Below, one piece after another: positions 35,112 through 43,165 of a stretch of 64,000 bases of DNA. The notes beneath the pieces were generated by a model, which did no database searches, had not been told where the DNA came from, and was given only the letters and a program-made list of their open reading frames with translations. The translations under genes were made by a program, and so were the position numbers. The DNA is from an uncultured Chitinophaga sp. (GTDB taxonomy: Bacteria > Bacteroidota > Bacteroidia > Cytophagales > Cyclobacteriaceae). Each line of letters starts with the position of its first letter. Positions within the stretch are counted from its first letter, which is position 1. The stretch lies in assembly GCA_902168205.1 (NCBI GenBank), contig CABHOK010000008.1, forward strand, positions 62,001 to 126,000, written 5' to 3'.

Positions 35112-37217
35112 TTATTTTACCTGGATGAGTTCCTTACGGATTTCATCACCGGTAGTAATCGTAAGAATATATAGGCCTGATTTATGGCCTGCCAGATCGA
35201 GTTGTTTGGTACCGGCATCTTCATATTGCTCCGATACAATTCGGGATCCTTTGAAATCAGTAATTGTAATTTGTACCGGTGCGCTGAGTCGGTCTGTGCT
35301 TTCATCTTCCCGATCGATATCGATGCTGAGTTTGCCTCGTACGGGATTCGGATAATAACGAATATTGTGAGCGAGAAAATGCTTGCAGGAGCGTGACACA
35401 GGTGCTATATGAAGCGATGCCCCCGGTTCGCGAACAATACCGTTGAGTTGTTTGCTAACCGGTGCCACCAGATTTTCGCTCCATATCGTTTTTCCTTTCG
35501 CGTTCAGCAGTGATATAGAAAACGAAACTTTCTTATTATGCTTCGTCTTTACATTCAGATTAAAATAGCGCTGATCCGGTTTTATATCGATGATCACTTC
35601 TTCAACACCTTTCGGCACCAGCGAACCATCCAGTGAAACTATATTTTGAAAATCAGTATTAAAATTATCGATACCGGTGATTAACGTATACGGCTTGTCC
35701 GCTACAGGGAATTTTTCACTGAACGGAGCATCAAATGTTTTTTGCCATACAGAACTTCCCGGTTTGTCGTAAAGAGATACTTGCATCTTCGGATCAGGAC
35801 ATAACGGAGGAAAAGCACACAATGTATCAATAGCGAAATCAAGATCTATACCTGCCCAGCTCCATTTACGGTTATTCGTATAGGTAGCGATGCGGAAACG
35901 TTCATACTCCCACAGCTTTACCGGGATGATCGGCATGCCGCAGCTTACGGCATCTTCAACTCCAATCTGATACTGATAGCTAGTCGAAGGAGAATACTGG
36001 TTAAGCGCCCACATATGCTGGCATCCAATCGTGGTTATATACTTTGTGATGTGTTCTCCTCCGGTTGTCTGAAGTAACGTGAATGTAGAGCCGTTATATT
36101 CAAATGCATAATCATGCTTTTTCGTATAGGGAATAATCAATAAATTTCCGTTCCGGACACCCAGCCAGGTGGCAGGCGAAATCTCTTCAATCAACCCGGC
36201 GAAGTAATAGAACAATGTAGCAGAAGTGCCATTGTATTTATATATCGTGATGGTGCCGTCATTGGCACTGGCGGGTATATATAGCTCATCGTTGTAAACA
36301 ACCATTTCACCATCAAACATGGGTTGTGCTCCAGGTAGAGAAACGACAGACAGCACGCCATCTTTATATTTATATACTGTTCCGGACAATACAGGTTCAT
36401 AACTTCGCTGGTAGTAAAATGCATTTTGCCACGTTAGTATACCAGTGGTCTGATAGCCATATTCGCTGTCCAGGGTTGTAAGCGTAGTTCCGTCAAAATG
36501 ATATACCATGTACGCGTCCTGTACAATCAGGACATTAGGCGTACCAGGCATTCCCACAATGTCATTGACGTCCCACAGGAGAATATCCGGAAGAGTAACG
36601 GAACTACTTCCATCATACCGAACGATTCTTGCGTTGGCGCCATCCGGTGTATCAGCTGCGAAGAGTATATAAAGATACTCTCCTGCGACAAACAATTCAT
36701 ATTCTGAATCGATGACTGTCGCTGCAATAGGAAGTGCAGCACTAACCGTAGTGCCATCATACCGGAGCAGTTCGAGGCCGGTTGGTGTTTTGGTCAGCAC
36801 GTGTAGTTGTCCATTGTATACCACGGGATTTGATACAGGTTGATGAGGCAACGGTATGTTCGTAAATACAGAGCCGTTAAACTTATACAGATAGTTATCT
36901 ATAGCATAATGAGACAATACCGCGTAAAGATTATTATTAAAAACGGTGAACGGTTGTTTTAACTGATCGTGACGATTCACGGTTAGCTGATAGCTGCCAA
37001 CAACCGGGTAAGCGTAGTTGTTTACTGTGGTGCCATTATACGATCGGAGAAATGAGATACCATTTTCAGAGACGTATAGTTTTGAATCGTATACAACACT
37101 TTTGAACTTGCGATCCGACATAGGGTCAGAAACAGGAACGATGTCAATTTGCGCCAGGGCAACATGTACGCTGAGGCATGCCACCACAGCGAGGGATACA
37201 TAAAATTTGATTTTCAT
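35112..37217 (-). CDS. T9SS type A sorting-domain protein with Kelch-like beta-propeller repeats
   Basis: The product is 701 residues with a signal peptide (MKIKFYVSLAVVACLSVHVALAQ). Residues about 30-440 consist of repeated units of about 50 residues with alternating F-N-N-N-L-Y or V-Y-N-G-Q-L-H and Y-K-F-N-G-S or R-Y-D-G-T, which looks like a Kelch-type propeller. Following beta-sandwich regions lead to the C-terminal sorting domain: YYPNPVRGKLSIDIDRE, ITITDFKGSRIV and LDLAGHKSGLYILTI with a final K-E-L-I-Q-V-K. The C-terminal domain directs type IX secretion, with anchoring or release at the surface. Function and ligand are unknown. The gene is monocistronic with a strong terminator. Confidence 0.88.
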   Translation of the reverse strand: MKIKFYVSLAVVACLSVHVALAQIDIVPVSDPMSDRKFKSVVYDSKLYVSENGISFLRSYNGTTVNNYAYPVVGSYQLTVNRHDQLKQPFTVFNNNLYAVLSHYAIDNYLYKFNGSVFTNIPLPHQPVSNPVVYNGQLHVLTKTPTGLELLRYDGTTVSAALPIAATVIDSEYELFVAGEYLYILFAADTPDGANARIVRYDGSSSVTLPDILLWDVNDIVGMPGTPNVLIVQDAYMVYHFDGTTLTTLDSEYGYQTTGILTWQNAFYYQRSYEPVLSGTVYKYKDGVLSVVSLPGAQPMFDGEMVVYNDELYIPASANDGTITIYKYNGTSATLFYYFAGLIEEISPATWLGVRNGNLLIIPYTKKHDYAFEYNGSTFTLLQTTGGEHITKYITTIGCQHMWALNQYSPSTSYQYQIGVEDAVSCGMPIIPVKLWEYERFRIATYTNNRKWSWAGIDLDFAIDTLCAFPPLCPDPKMQVSLYDKPGSSVWQKTFDAPFSEKFPVADKPYTLITGIDNFNTDFQNIVSLDGSLVPKGVEEVIIDIKPDQRYFNLNVKTKHNKKVSFSISLLNAKGKTIWSENLVAPVSKQLNGIVREPGASLHIAPVSRSCKHFLAHNIRYYPNPVRGKLSIDIDREDESTDRLSAPVQITITDFKGSRIVSEQYEDAGTKQLDLAGHKSGLYILTITTGDEIRKELIQVK

Positions 37218-37424
37218 AAAAGAGGGGTTTATTAAATAATACAGAATTAATCACAACGATACGCCCTATACCTATAGGACAGTATGCTTTATAAAGCAGG
37301 ATGAATACATAAATCAATTACACACAATATTTTTAGAATACAACAAGTATTGCATACTTACGTTTGGCATTAAAATTTAGATACACTATGCGTAAAAGTC
37401 TTTGAACATTTTATCTTAAATTCT

Positions 37425-37544
37425 ATGAACAATTTTTTCCGTGCATTGATAGCTGGTTATGGAGCAAAAAAGCTTGGCGGTGGATGCCTTGGTACTATTA
37501 TAGTATTCATTATTATATGGGTTGCCTTGGGACAGTGTAGTTGA
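37425..37544 (+). CDS. 39-residue single-pass membrane peptide
   Basis: The ORF ATG 37425 - TGA 37544 encodes MNNFFRALIAGYGAKKLGGG followed by CLGTIIVFIIIWVALGQCS. It has an amphipathic N-terminal helix, a Lys-Lys and triple Gly turn, then one membrane-spanning helix. I have an impression that similar 40-residue G-A-K-K-L-G-G-G peptides recur in Bacteroidota. The reading frame is compact, with membrane-protein composition. The stop lies 18 bp from the end of the convergent cargo gene at 37562. A weak TATCTTAA box lies at 37412-37419. The function is unknown. Confidence 0.6.
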   Translation: MNNFFRALIAGYGAKKLGGGCLGTIIVFIIIWVALGQCS

Positions 37545-37561
37545 ATTATAATACTATATAC

Positions 37562-39238
37562 CTATGGACACCGGGGCGGAGTATTTGTCTCAACCTGGTG
37601 AGGTCCCAGAAATATTTCACGTATAGCATCAACATGGGCTTGTACAACAACACGTCTGGCATCACGTTGTGCCTGCGTCTGCATGTCTTGCGAGCGCTGA
37701 CCGCGTGGCATTTCTATGGTGATGATCCGCATAGCAGAACGGTTTCTTTCGGGATGCGCTGCATCGCATACGGCTGTACTGCCCCACCCTCCCAGGCTAA
37801 CGCCTTCACCGCGATGATCTGCAGATGCTTGTCCTCTGCTTCGCGTCTGTCTCTGCCCTGCCTGAGCAATAGGAGGATCCAGGGCATACGTGGTGTTTTC
37901 ATTTTGCGAACCTAAACGATTACCACTGACAGCTGCACCACGGCTTTGTGCAAGGCGGGCCATTTCAAGTGCAAGAGCACGGTCTGTGTCGTAACCTAAA
38001 GCAATCTGATTCTGATCGGTTCTCGGATCAGCAAATATACCGGCCGATGCATCACTATGCATAGCATGTACGCTCACAACTCTGCTCGGTCTGATCCGGT
38101 CGATAAGTTCCAGCAACATAACATTTTCTGCTTCGATGGTTCTGCCTCTGCTATCCACCGGGTTAGAAGGATCGAATGATCTCCCGAACTCGGGCATTTG
38201 GCGATTCGGATCTACAGCTGTACTGCGGGTATATCTGCCTACATTTGAATCGGCTTGAATGGCTGCCCGATTTCCTTCACGCACATGGGCATTGTCAGGA
38301 AACAGGCGAGGTACAATAGTCACCGTATAGTATGGACGTGGTCCTGTCCGCAATTGCGTAATAAGTTGTTCAACCACTTCAATTCCTGATAACTCAGATC
38401 CGTGAACACCTCCAATTACCAGCGCACGATTGGTGGTGGTGCCTGGAAATTCATAAGCATATATCCCCCTTCCTCCGGCTGAGCTTCCCAGGCGAACAGG
38501 ACGATTGCGTAACCATTCTGCGTATGCTGCGCTGTGTTGCGTAACCTGATCTCGCGGTAATCCGGTTTCCCTGCTGAAGTCATCCAGTATAAAGTCATGA
38601 ATAGGATCTCGTCTTGCGAATGGAACTCTTTGAATATAGCGTCTTTGTACGGTATTAGACTGCTGCACAACATGCGTGAGTTCATGCGCCAATAATCTTT
38701 TACCTGCTGATGACGCAGGCGCGAATTTTCCGTTATTAAAGTATATATCATTGCCGATAGTAAAAGCCTGAGCATTTAGTTGCGTTGATAGCGAAGCTGC
38801 TTCATTGTCTGTATGAATACGCACATTCGAAAAATCATTACTGAAACGACTTTCCATAAAACTCTTCATACCGCTGTCCAATACGCTGCCACTGCCACGG
38901 CTCGATGCTATCTGATCGCTGACAGACTCCGGTACAACTGTACTACCAGAGGATGCCTCTTTTTTTTGTATGAACGCTGCGAGCGGCTTGCGTTGAGCCC
39001 TCTCCTCTTCTTCACAATGTGAGCACTTCCGTTGTATATAACTGTTTTGTGGTATAGCCACTACTTTATTCGCTACAGCATCGGCCTCAGCTTCCAACGG
39101 ATCGTCTATTGCCCCAACGGTTAGTTTGCATTGTACCGGCAATACAACACTTTGTTCCTGCTCAATAGCCGGACACTGCGATGGAGAACTTGCAGCAGGT
39201 ACAACGCTGGATGATGGAGGCCGTGACGTTTCTTTCAT
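37562..39238 (-). CDS. eCIS cargo candidate: DUF4157 leader plus M14-like zinc carboxypeptidase
   Basis: The product is 558 residues. Residues 30-95 are the shared leader with Cys72-x-x-Cys75 in RKCSHCEEEE and AFIQKK at 88-93. Residues 118-193 are the DUF4157 'eCIS core' domain ending HELTHVVQQ. A linker (residues about 211-243; HDFILDDFSRETGLPRD) follows and is shared with the 654-residue protein at 41163. The C-terminal domain is M14-like: His279 and Glu282 (GGVHGSELSG), N-R-Q-M-P, His391 in VVSVHAMHSD and Glu509 in IITIEMPRG. That matches the zinc ligands, the Asn-Arg substrate clamp and the catalytic Glu. M14 enzymes remove C-terminal residues or cut peptidoglycan peptides. It is the last gene of the eCIS array. 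Confidence 0.85.
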   Translation of the reverse strand: MKETSRPPSSSVVPAASSPSQCPAIEQEQSVVLPVQCKLTVGAIDDPLEAEADAVANKVVAIPQNSYIQRKCSHCEEEERAQRKPLAAFIQKKEASSGSTVVPESVSDQIASSRGSGSVLDSGMKSFMESRFSNDFSNVRIHTDNEAASLSTQLNAQAFTIGNDIYFNNGKFAPASSAGKRLLAHELTHVVQQSNTVQRRYIQRVPFARRDPIHDFILDDFSRETGLPRDQVTQHSAAYAEWLRNRPVRLGSSAGGRGIYAYEFPGTTTNRALVIGGVHGSELSGIEVVEQLITQLRTGPRPYYTVTIVPRLFPDNAHVREGNRAAIQADSNVGRYTRSTAVDPNRQMPEFGRSFDPSNPVDSRGRTIEAENVMLLELIDRIRPSRVVSVHAMHSDASAGIFADPRTDQNQIALGYDTDRALALEMARLAQSRGAAVSGNRLGSQNENTTYALDPPIAQAGQRQTRSRGQASADHRGEGVSLGGWGSTAVCDAAHPERNRSAMRIITIEMPRGQRSQDMQTQAQRDARRVVVQAHVDAIREIFLGPHQVETNTPPRCP

Positions 39239-39262
39239 GATATAGTATATATCGTTATAGGG

Positions 39263-41131
39263 CTAAGGTCGCCGGGGACTGGTTAATGACAATACGAGCC
39301 TTGCAGCATTTACAACTTCTGTAGGACATGTAACCTCTGCGTAACTTTCCGGAACCGCGTGTTCGTAATCTTCCTGGCGCGAAGTCTCTTTCTCAAAAAC
39401 AATGGCTGCCCTTCGCAAAAGCGGGTATATAAGATCGGCCTGTTGAGCGGCAGTTAACCGTGGCAGTCGTTGCATTAAGGTCTCATCGCGGTGCACAGCT
39501 TCTGCTGGATTTGTTGAGAACTCCTGCGTTGCATGTCGGGCCAGTGGATCGCCCTCAATAGAATCATCTGGCAAAGAGTATAGTTCTCCTTCACCAAGGG
39601 GTGCGACCGAAGGAGTAACTCCGGACACACATGTGCCCGCTGCACCGGCAAGCCCGGCACATAGCTGCAGCAACCGTTGCTGAGCCGCATCAGCACGCGC
39701 CTGGGCAAGCAATGTATTACCCATAAATGTACTGCCTCTTCTTCTGCCCAGTGGTCCTTCCGGAGAAGTAAAGCCGAGGATCTGAGTTACACGATAACCA
39801 CGGGTGAGCAATTGCTGTATAGCCGCAATATTTTCCATGCTTTGCGCAACGTTGATTCTGTCGGTAGCATAGTTAAAGTATATATACTTGGATTGCCGAT
39901 CGGTTGATGTTACTGTTCGTGTTCTTGTTTCTGTATGTGCCGGGGTCAGGCGTTCACATTTAAAACGCGTGGAGATACGTTGCCGCAGACTGGTACATCT
40001 GAAGCGATCCTGACTACGTCCGGGTGTTATCCGTACGTTTGCCGTGATGGACCAGCCTTCATCATTTCCCTGACCTCGTAAGTCTACATCTAAAGGTCCT
40101 CTTCGGAGTCCTATACTTCCACCGCCACCTTGAACGCCTTCAGAACTGATGGAGACTTCACCCCGTGCTGTCAGACTAAATTCTCCGGATTGTGCAAATA
40201 CTATTTCAAGGAATGGAGTAGCTTCCGCAGAGCGAAGTATGCGCGATAATTCCGAACCCGATGCACCGCGAGTAATGGCGTCCAGTAGCTGTTGCGCTGC
40301 ACCTCTTGCTGCTTCGGGTATATTTGCTCCCAGGGTTACTTCACCTCGCAGGTCATCGGTACACCACGTGAGATTAACAAAAATATTATCCATGTTTATT
40401 CCGCCACCGAACCTGGGACGTTGCGTTGTACGGGTGGTAGTTGTATCCACTACTTTTGTTACTCTATAAGTTGCGCCTTCATGTTCTACCGTTGCTGTAT
40501 TGGGACCGGTTGCGCGGGCGCTGGTTCGCTGTATTTTACGTTGTATACCCTGTTGCTGTATCGTATGAGTTAACTCGTGGGCAAGCAGATATTTACCGGC
40601 ATTGGACTCCGGAGTATATTTCCCGGAATTGAAGTATATATCGTTCCCTACTGTAAACGCCTGCGCATTCAGGTCTTGTGACAACTGTGATGCGTACTGA
40701 CCGGTATGAATGCGTACATTGGAGAAGTCTTCTCCAAAACGACTTTCCATAAAACTTTTCGTGGAGCTGTCCAGTGTACTTCCGCTGCCGCGAGTGGATG
40801 CTATCTGGTTATTCACCGCCTCTGATACAACGGTACCACTACCGGACGATTCTTTCTTTTGTATAAACGAGGCCAGTGGTTTGCGCTGAGCTTTCTCCTC
40901 TTCTTCACAATGCGAACATTTACGTTGTATAAAACTATTTTCCGGCATGCGCATCACTTTATCGGCTATGGCATCGGCTTCTGCTTCCATCGGGTCGTCA
41001 ACTGCGCCAACGGTAAGTTTACATTGGATGGGTAGAACGATAGCATCCTGATCACTTCTTATTGTCTCCACAGGAGGTTGTGACGAAGCTTGTGTTTTTT
41101 GTGGTTGTTGATTCTGATGATGTTGTGTCAT
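39263..41131 (-). CDS. eCIS cargo candidate: DUF4157 leader plus OmpA-like C-terminal domain
   Basis: The product is 622 residues. Leader residues 31-95 contain Cys72/Cys75 and the core DUF4157 domain is at about 118-193 with HELTH at 185-189. The middle region (about 205-400) is beta-rich (IFVNLTWCTDDLRGEVTLG, GQGNDEGWSITANVRITPG) and was not recognised. Around residues 410-480 is an OmpA-like peptidoglycan-binding pattern: YIYFNYATDRINVAQSMENI and GFTSPEGPLGRRRGSTFMGN with A-R-A-D-A-A-Q-Q-R. This domain may hold the protein to peptidoglycan, in the producer or in a target bacterium. The last 140 residues, helical, are unrecognised. No enzymatic motif beyond DUF4157's HELTH is visible. Confidence 0.75.
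   Translation of the reverse strand: MTQHHQNQQPQKTQASSQPPVETIRSDQDAIVLPIQCKLTVGAVDDPMEAEADAIADKVMRMPENSFIQRKCSHCEEEEKAQRKPLASFIQKKESSGSGTVVSEAVNNQIASTRGSGSTLDSSTKSFMESRFGEDFSNVRIHTGQYASQLSQDLNAQAFTVGNDIYFNSGKYTPESNAGKYLLAHELTHTIQQQGIQRKIQRTSARATGPNTATVEHEGATYRVTKVVDTTTTRTTQRPRFGGGINMDNIFVNLTWCTDDLRGEVTLGANIPEAARGAAQQLLDAITRGASGSELSRILRSAEATPFLEIVFAQSGEFSLTARGEVSISSEGVQGGGGSIGLRRGPLDVDLRGQGNDEGWSITANVRITPGRSQDRFRCTSLRQRISTRFKCERLTPAHTETRTRTVTSTDRQSKYIYFNYATDRINVAQSMENIAAIQQLLTRGYRVTQILGFTSPEGPLGRRRGSTFMGNTLLAQARADAAQQRLLQLCAGLAGAAGTCVSGVTPSVAPLGEGELYSLPDDSIEGDPLARHATQEFSTNPAEAVHRDETLMQRLPRLTAAQQADLIYPLLRRAAIVFEKETSRQEDYEHAVPESYAEVTCPTEVVNAARLVLSLTSPRRP
40861..41034. repeat. Leader-module DNA repeat, copy in the 622-residue cargo gene
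   Basis: These 174 bp align without gaps to 42857-43030 with about a dozen substitutions, nearly all synonymous transitions. The segment encodes the shared Cys-x-x-Cys leader. It lies inside the coding sequence. Confidence 0.8.
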
Positions 41132-41162
41132 GAGATTATCGTTGTTGTAATCTATAAACTAG

Positions 41163-43127
41163 CTAAGGAGTTGTAACGGGTGCCGTAGGTTGATCACGAA
41201 AGAAATGTTCCACAGCATCTCGTGTTGTTGGAGGTGGTAACGTTTCATCCAGTGTTGCTTTTGCAAAATCAGCTATAGCAAATGCATTTGTCATACTTAT
41301 ACCAGAATGCATCCAAGAAGGTCTTCCCATGAGAAACAAAACGAAGGTAGTTTTGATACGATCTGTTTCAGATAAACTAAACCATGCAGGACAGAAATCA
41401 ATTTCTCCGGAGGGCGATTGCGTTGCCAGAGAAACTGCAGAAGAAGTTACAGTTCCAGCTCCCGAAATTCCCACGGCACCGCTACTGCACGGTGCGCTAG
41501 CAGCGCCCTGGCAATTGAGAACTGAACCGAGTGAAGAGTGATAAGACGATGTATACAGGTTGGTAAATAAACTATTAAATGCCCGGAGATCCGCTGTAGA
41601 CGTAACGAGAGGTAAATGTCTGTTCAGGAAATCCAGCTCAGCCTGAGGCAGGTCTGTTAATGGAGCGCTGCCTCTTAATCGGTCAGACATCTGTCCAATT
41701 AATTGCCATCCTCGTCTCGTCCAGAGTTCAGCTCTTGCAAATGCAGAGAGTACAAATGCCGTATTTGTGCAATTTGTTCTGTCAGGTTGAGCAGGAACGA
41801 GATTGCCCGTTGTCCGGTTATGAAGTGCTTCTGCCAAAATTCCATAAGACTCCGCGTTGTCCAGCGCTTCTTCCGGAGTAAGATGATGAAAAACGCGTTC
41901 GTGGTCATAGGCCCTGTCGGTAATACCGTTTCCTTGTGTTACAGTATTACGTATCCCTACATTTGGAATAACGGCATGTCCCATCTCATGAATAAACGTA
42001 GCTATATTTCTACCGGTACCACACAAGTGTATTTCGTACGGAGTATCTACATAGGCAGCTACATGACTTGATCCTGATGCCCTGCATTTATGTCCACCAC
42101 AAAATATAGTGACCCGGTTAGGCTCCCGTAACATTCTTCCGATGTGGTAAAACCGTGATGCGAGTAATTGGACATATAGTTCATCTGTGGTATGAAATGT
42201 CTGTTGCAGTGCCGAAGCTATTCGGGTATGATCTGCAGAAGGCGCTGTTCCCGGAGTATTGAAAATCTGGTCGGCCGCAAATCCTACTAACTGACTATAT
42301 ATATCATCGATCCATGCAAGCGATTCATTTACTATATCGATAACAAATTGCGTATTTGAAGCGCAAGTGGTATCAATTATCGGATTAATGAATTTGCTAT
42401 TCAACCACGTTCTATACTCTTCACTATGCTGTGATGCCCGGTCACGAGGTACACCGGTTTCGCGGCTGAAATCGTCAAGGATAGGATCATGTATACGGTC
42501 ACGAGGGATTCGTTGTATAAATGGCTTCTTCGAAATTACATTGTCCTGTTGCTGTACGACATGCGTCAACTCATGCGCCAACAGATGTTTCCCTTCTGAT
42601 GATTCGGGACTATACTTACCTGAATTGAAGTATACATCATTTCCAATCGTGAAGGCCTGCGCATTCAATGCAGAAGAAAACGCTGCAGCCTGACTGTCGG
42701 TATGAACGCGAACGCCTGAGAAGTCTGCTCCCAACTGTGTTTCCATAAAATTTTTGACAGGCTTGTCCAGCGTGCCGCCATTTCCGCGGGTTGATGTAAT
42801 CTGAGCGCCTAGCGTATCAGACACCACGGTACCACTACCCGATGTTTCCTTTTTTTGTATAAACGAAGCCAGCGGTTTGCGCTGAGCTTTCTCCTCTTCT
42901 TCACAATGCGAACACTTGCGTTGTATAAAATTATTTTCCGGCATGCGCATTACTTTATCAGCCATGGCATCGGCTTCTGCTTCCATCGGATCGTCCGCTG
43001 CGCCAACGGTAAGTTTACACTGGATGGGTACCAGTATACTTTGATCACGTTCTGCCATACTGAGCGAAGGCTTAGACTCCGCTGCCGGAGTTGATTGCGT
43101 CTGCTGTGAAAGAGAAACGTTCTTCAT
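41163..43127 (-). CDS. eCIS cargo candidate: DUF4157 leader plus M35-like (aspzincin) metalloprotease
   Basis: The product is 654 residues. Leader (residues 32-95, Cys72/Cys75) and DUF4157 core (118-193, HELTHVVQQ) are in the same register as in the 622- and 558-residue proteins. The linker RIHDPILDDFSRETGVPRD (about 211-229) is shared with the M14-type cargo. The C-terminal catalytic part has FIHEMGHAVIP (His380, Glu381, His384) followed by G-I-T-D-R-A-Y and PEEALDNAESYGILAE. This matches the HExxH...GTxDxxY...NADSY pattern of M35/lysine-specific metalloendopeptidases, with the Asp as third zinc ligand. The remaining 200 residues are unrecognised. It is a likely toxin cargo. Confidence 0.85.
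   Translation of the reverse strand: MKNVSLSQQTQSTPAAESKPSLSMAERDQSILVPIQCKLTVGAADDPMEAEADAMADKVMRMPENNFIQRKCSHCEEEEKAQRKPLASFIQKKETSGSGTVVSDTLGAQITSTRGNGGTLDKPVKNFMETQLGADFSGVRVHTDSQAAAFSSALNAQAFTIGNDVYFNSGKYSPESSEGKHLLAHELTHVVQQQDNVISKKPFIQRIPRDRIHDPILDDFSRETGVPRDRASQHSEEYRTWLNSKFINPIIDTTCASNTQFVIDIVNESLAWIDDIYSQLVGFAADQIFNTPGTAPSADHTRIASALQQTFHTTDELYVQLLASRFYHIGRMLREPNRVTIFCGGHKCRASGSSHVAAYVDTPYEIHLCGTGRNIATFIHEMGHAVIPNVGIRNTVTQGNGITDRAYDHERVFHHLTPEEALDNAESYGILAEALHNRTTGNLVPAQPDRTNCTNTAFVLSAFARAELWTRRGWQLIGQMSDRLRGSAPLTDLPQAELDFLNRHLPLVTSTADLRAFNSLFTNLYTSSYHSSLGSVLNCQGAASAPCSSGAVGISGAGTVTSSAVSLATQSPSGEIDFCPAWFSLSETDRIKTTFVLFLMGRPSWMHSGISMTNAFAIADFAKATLDETLPPPTTRDAVEHFFRDQPTAPVTTP
42857..43030. 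repeat. Leader-module DNA repeat, copy in the 654-residue cargo gene
   Basis: This is the partner of the segment at 40861-41034, about 93 percent identical at nucleotide level by my own alignment. The flanking coding sequence outside the leader/DUF4157 region diverges completely. Confidence 0.8.
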
Positions 43128-43165
43128 AATCTATAGCTTGATTATGTATATTACGTCAATAATAT

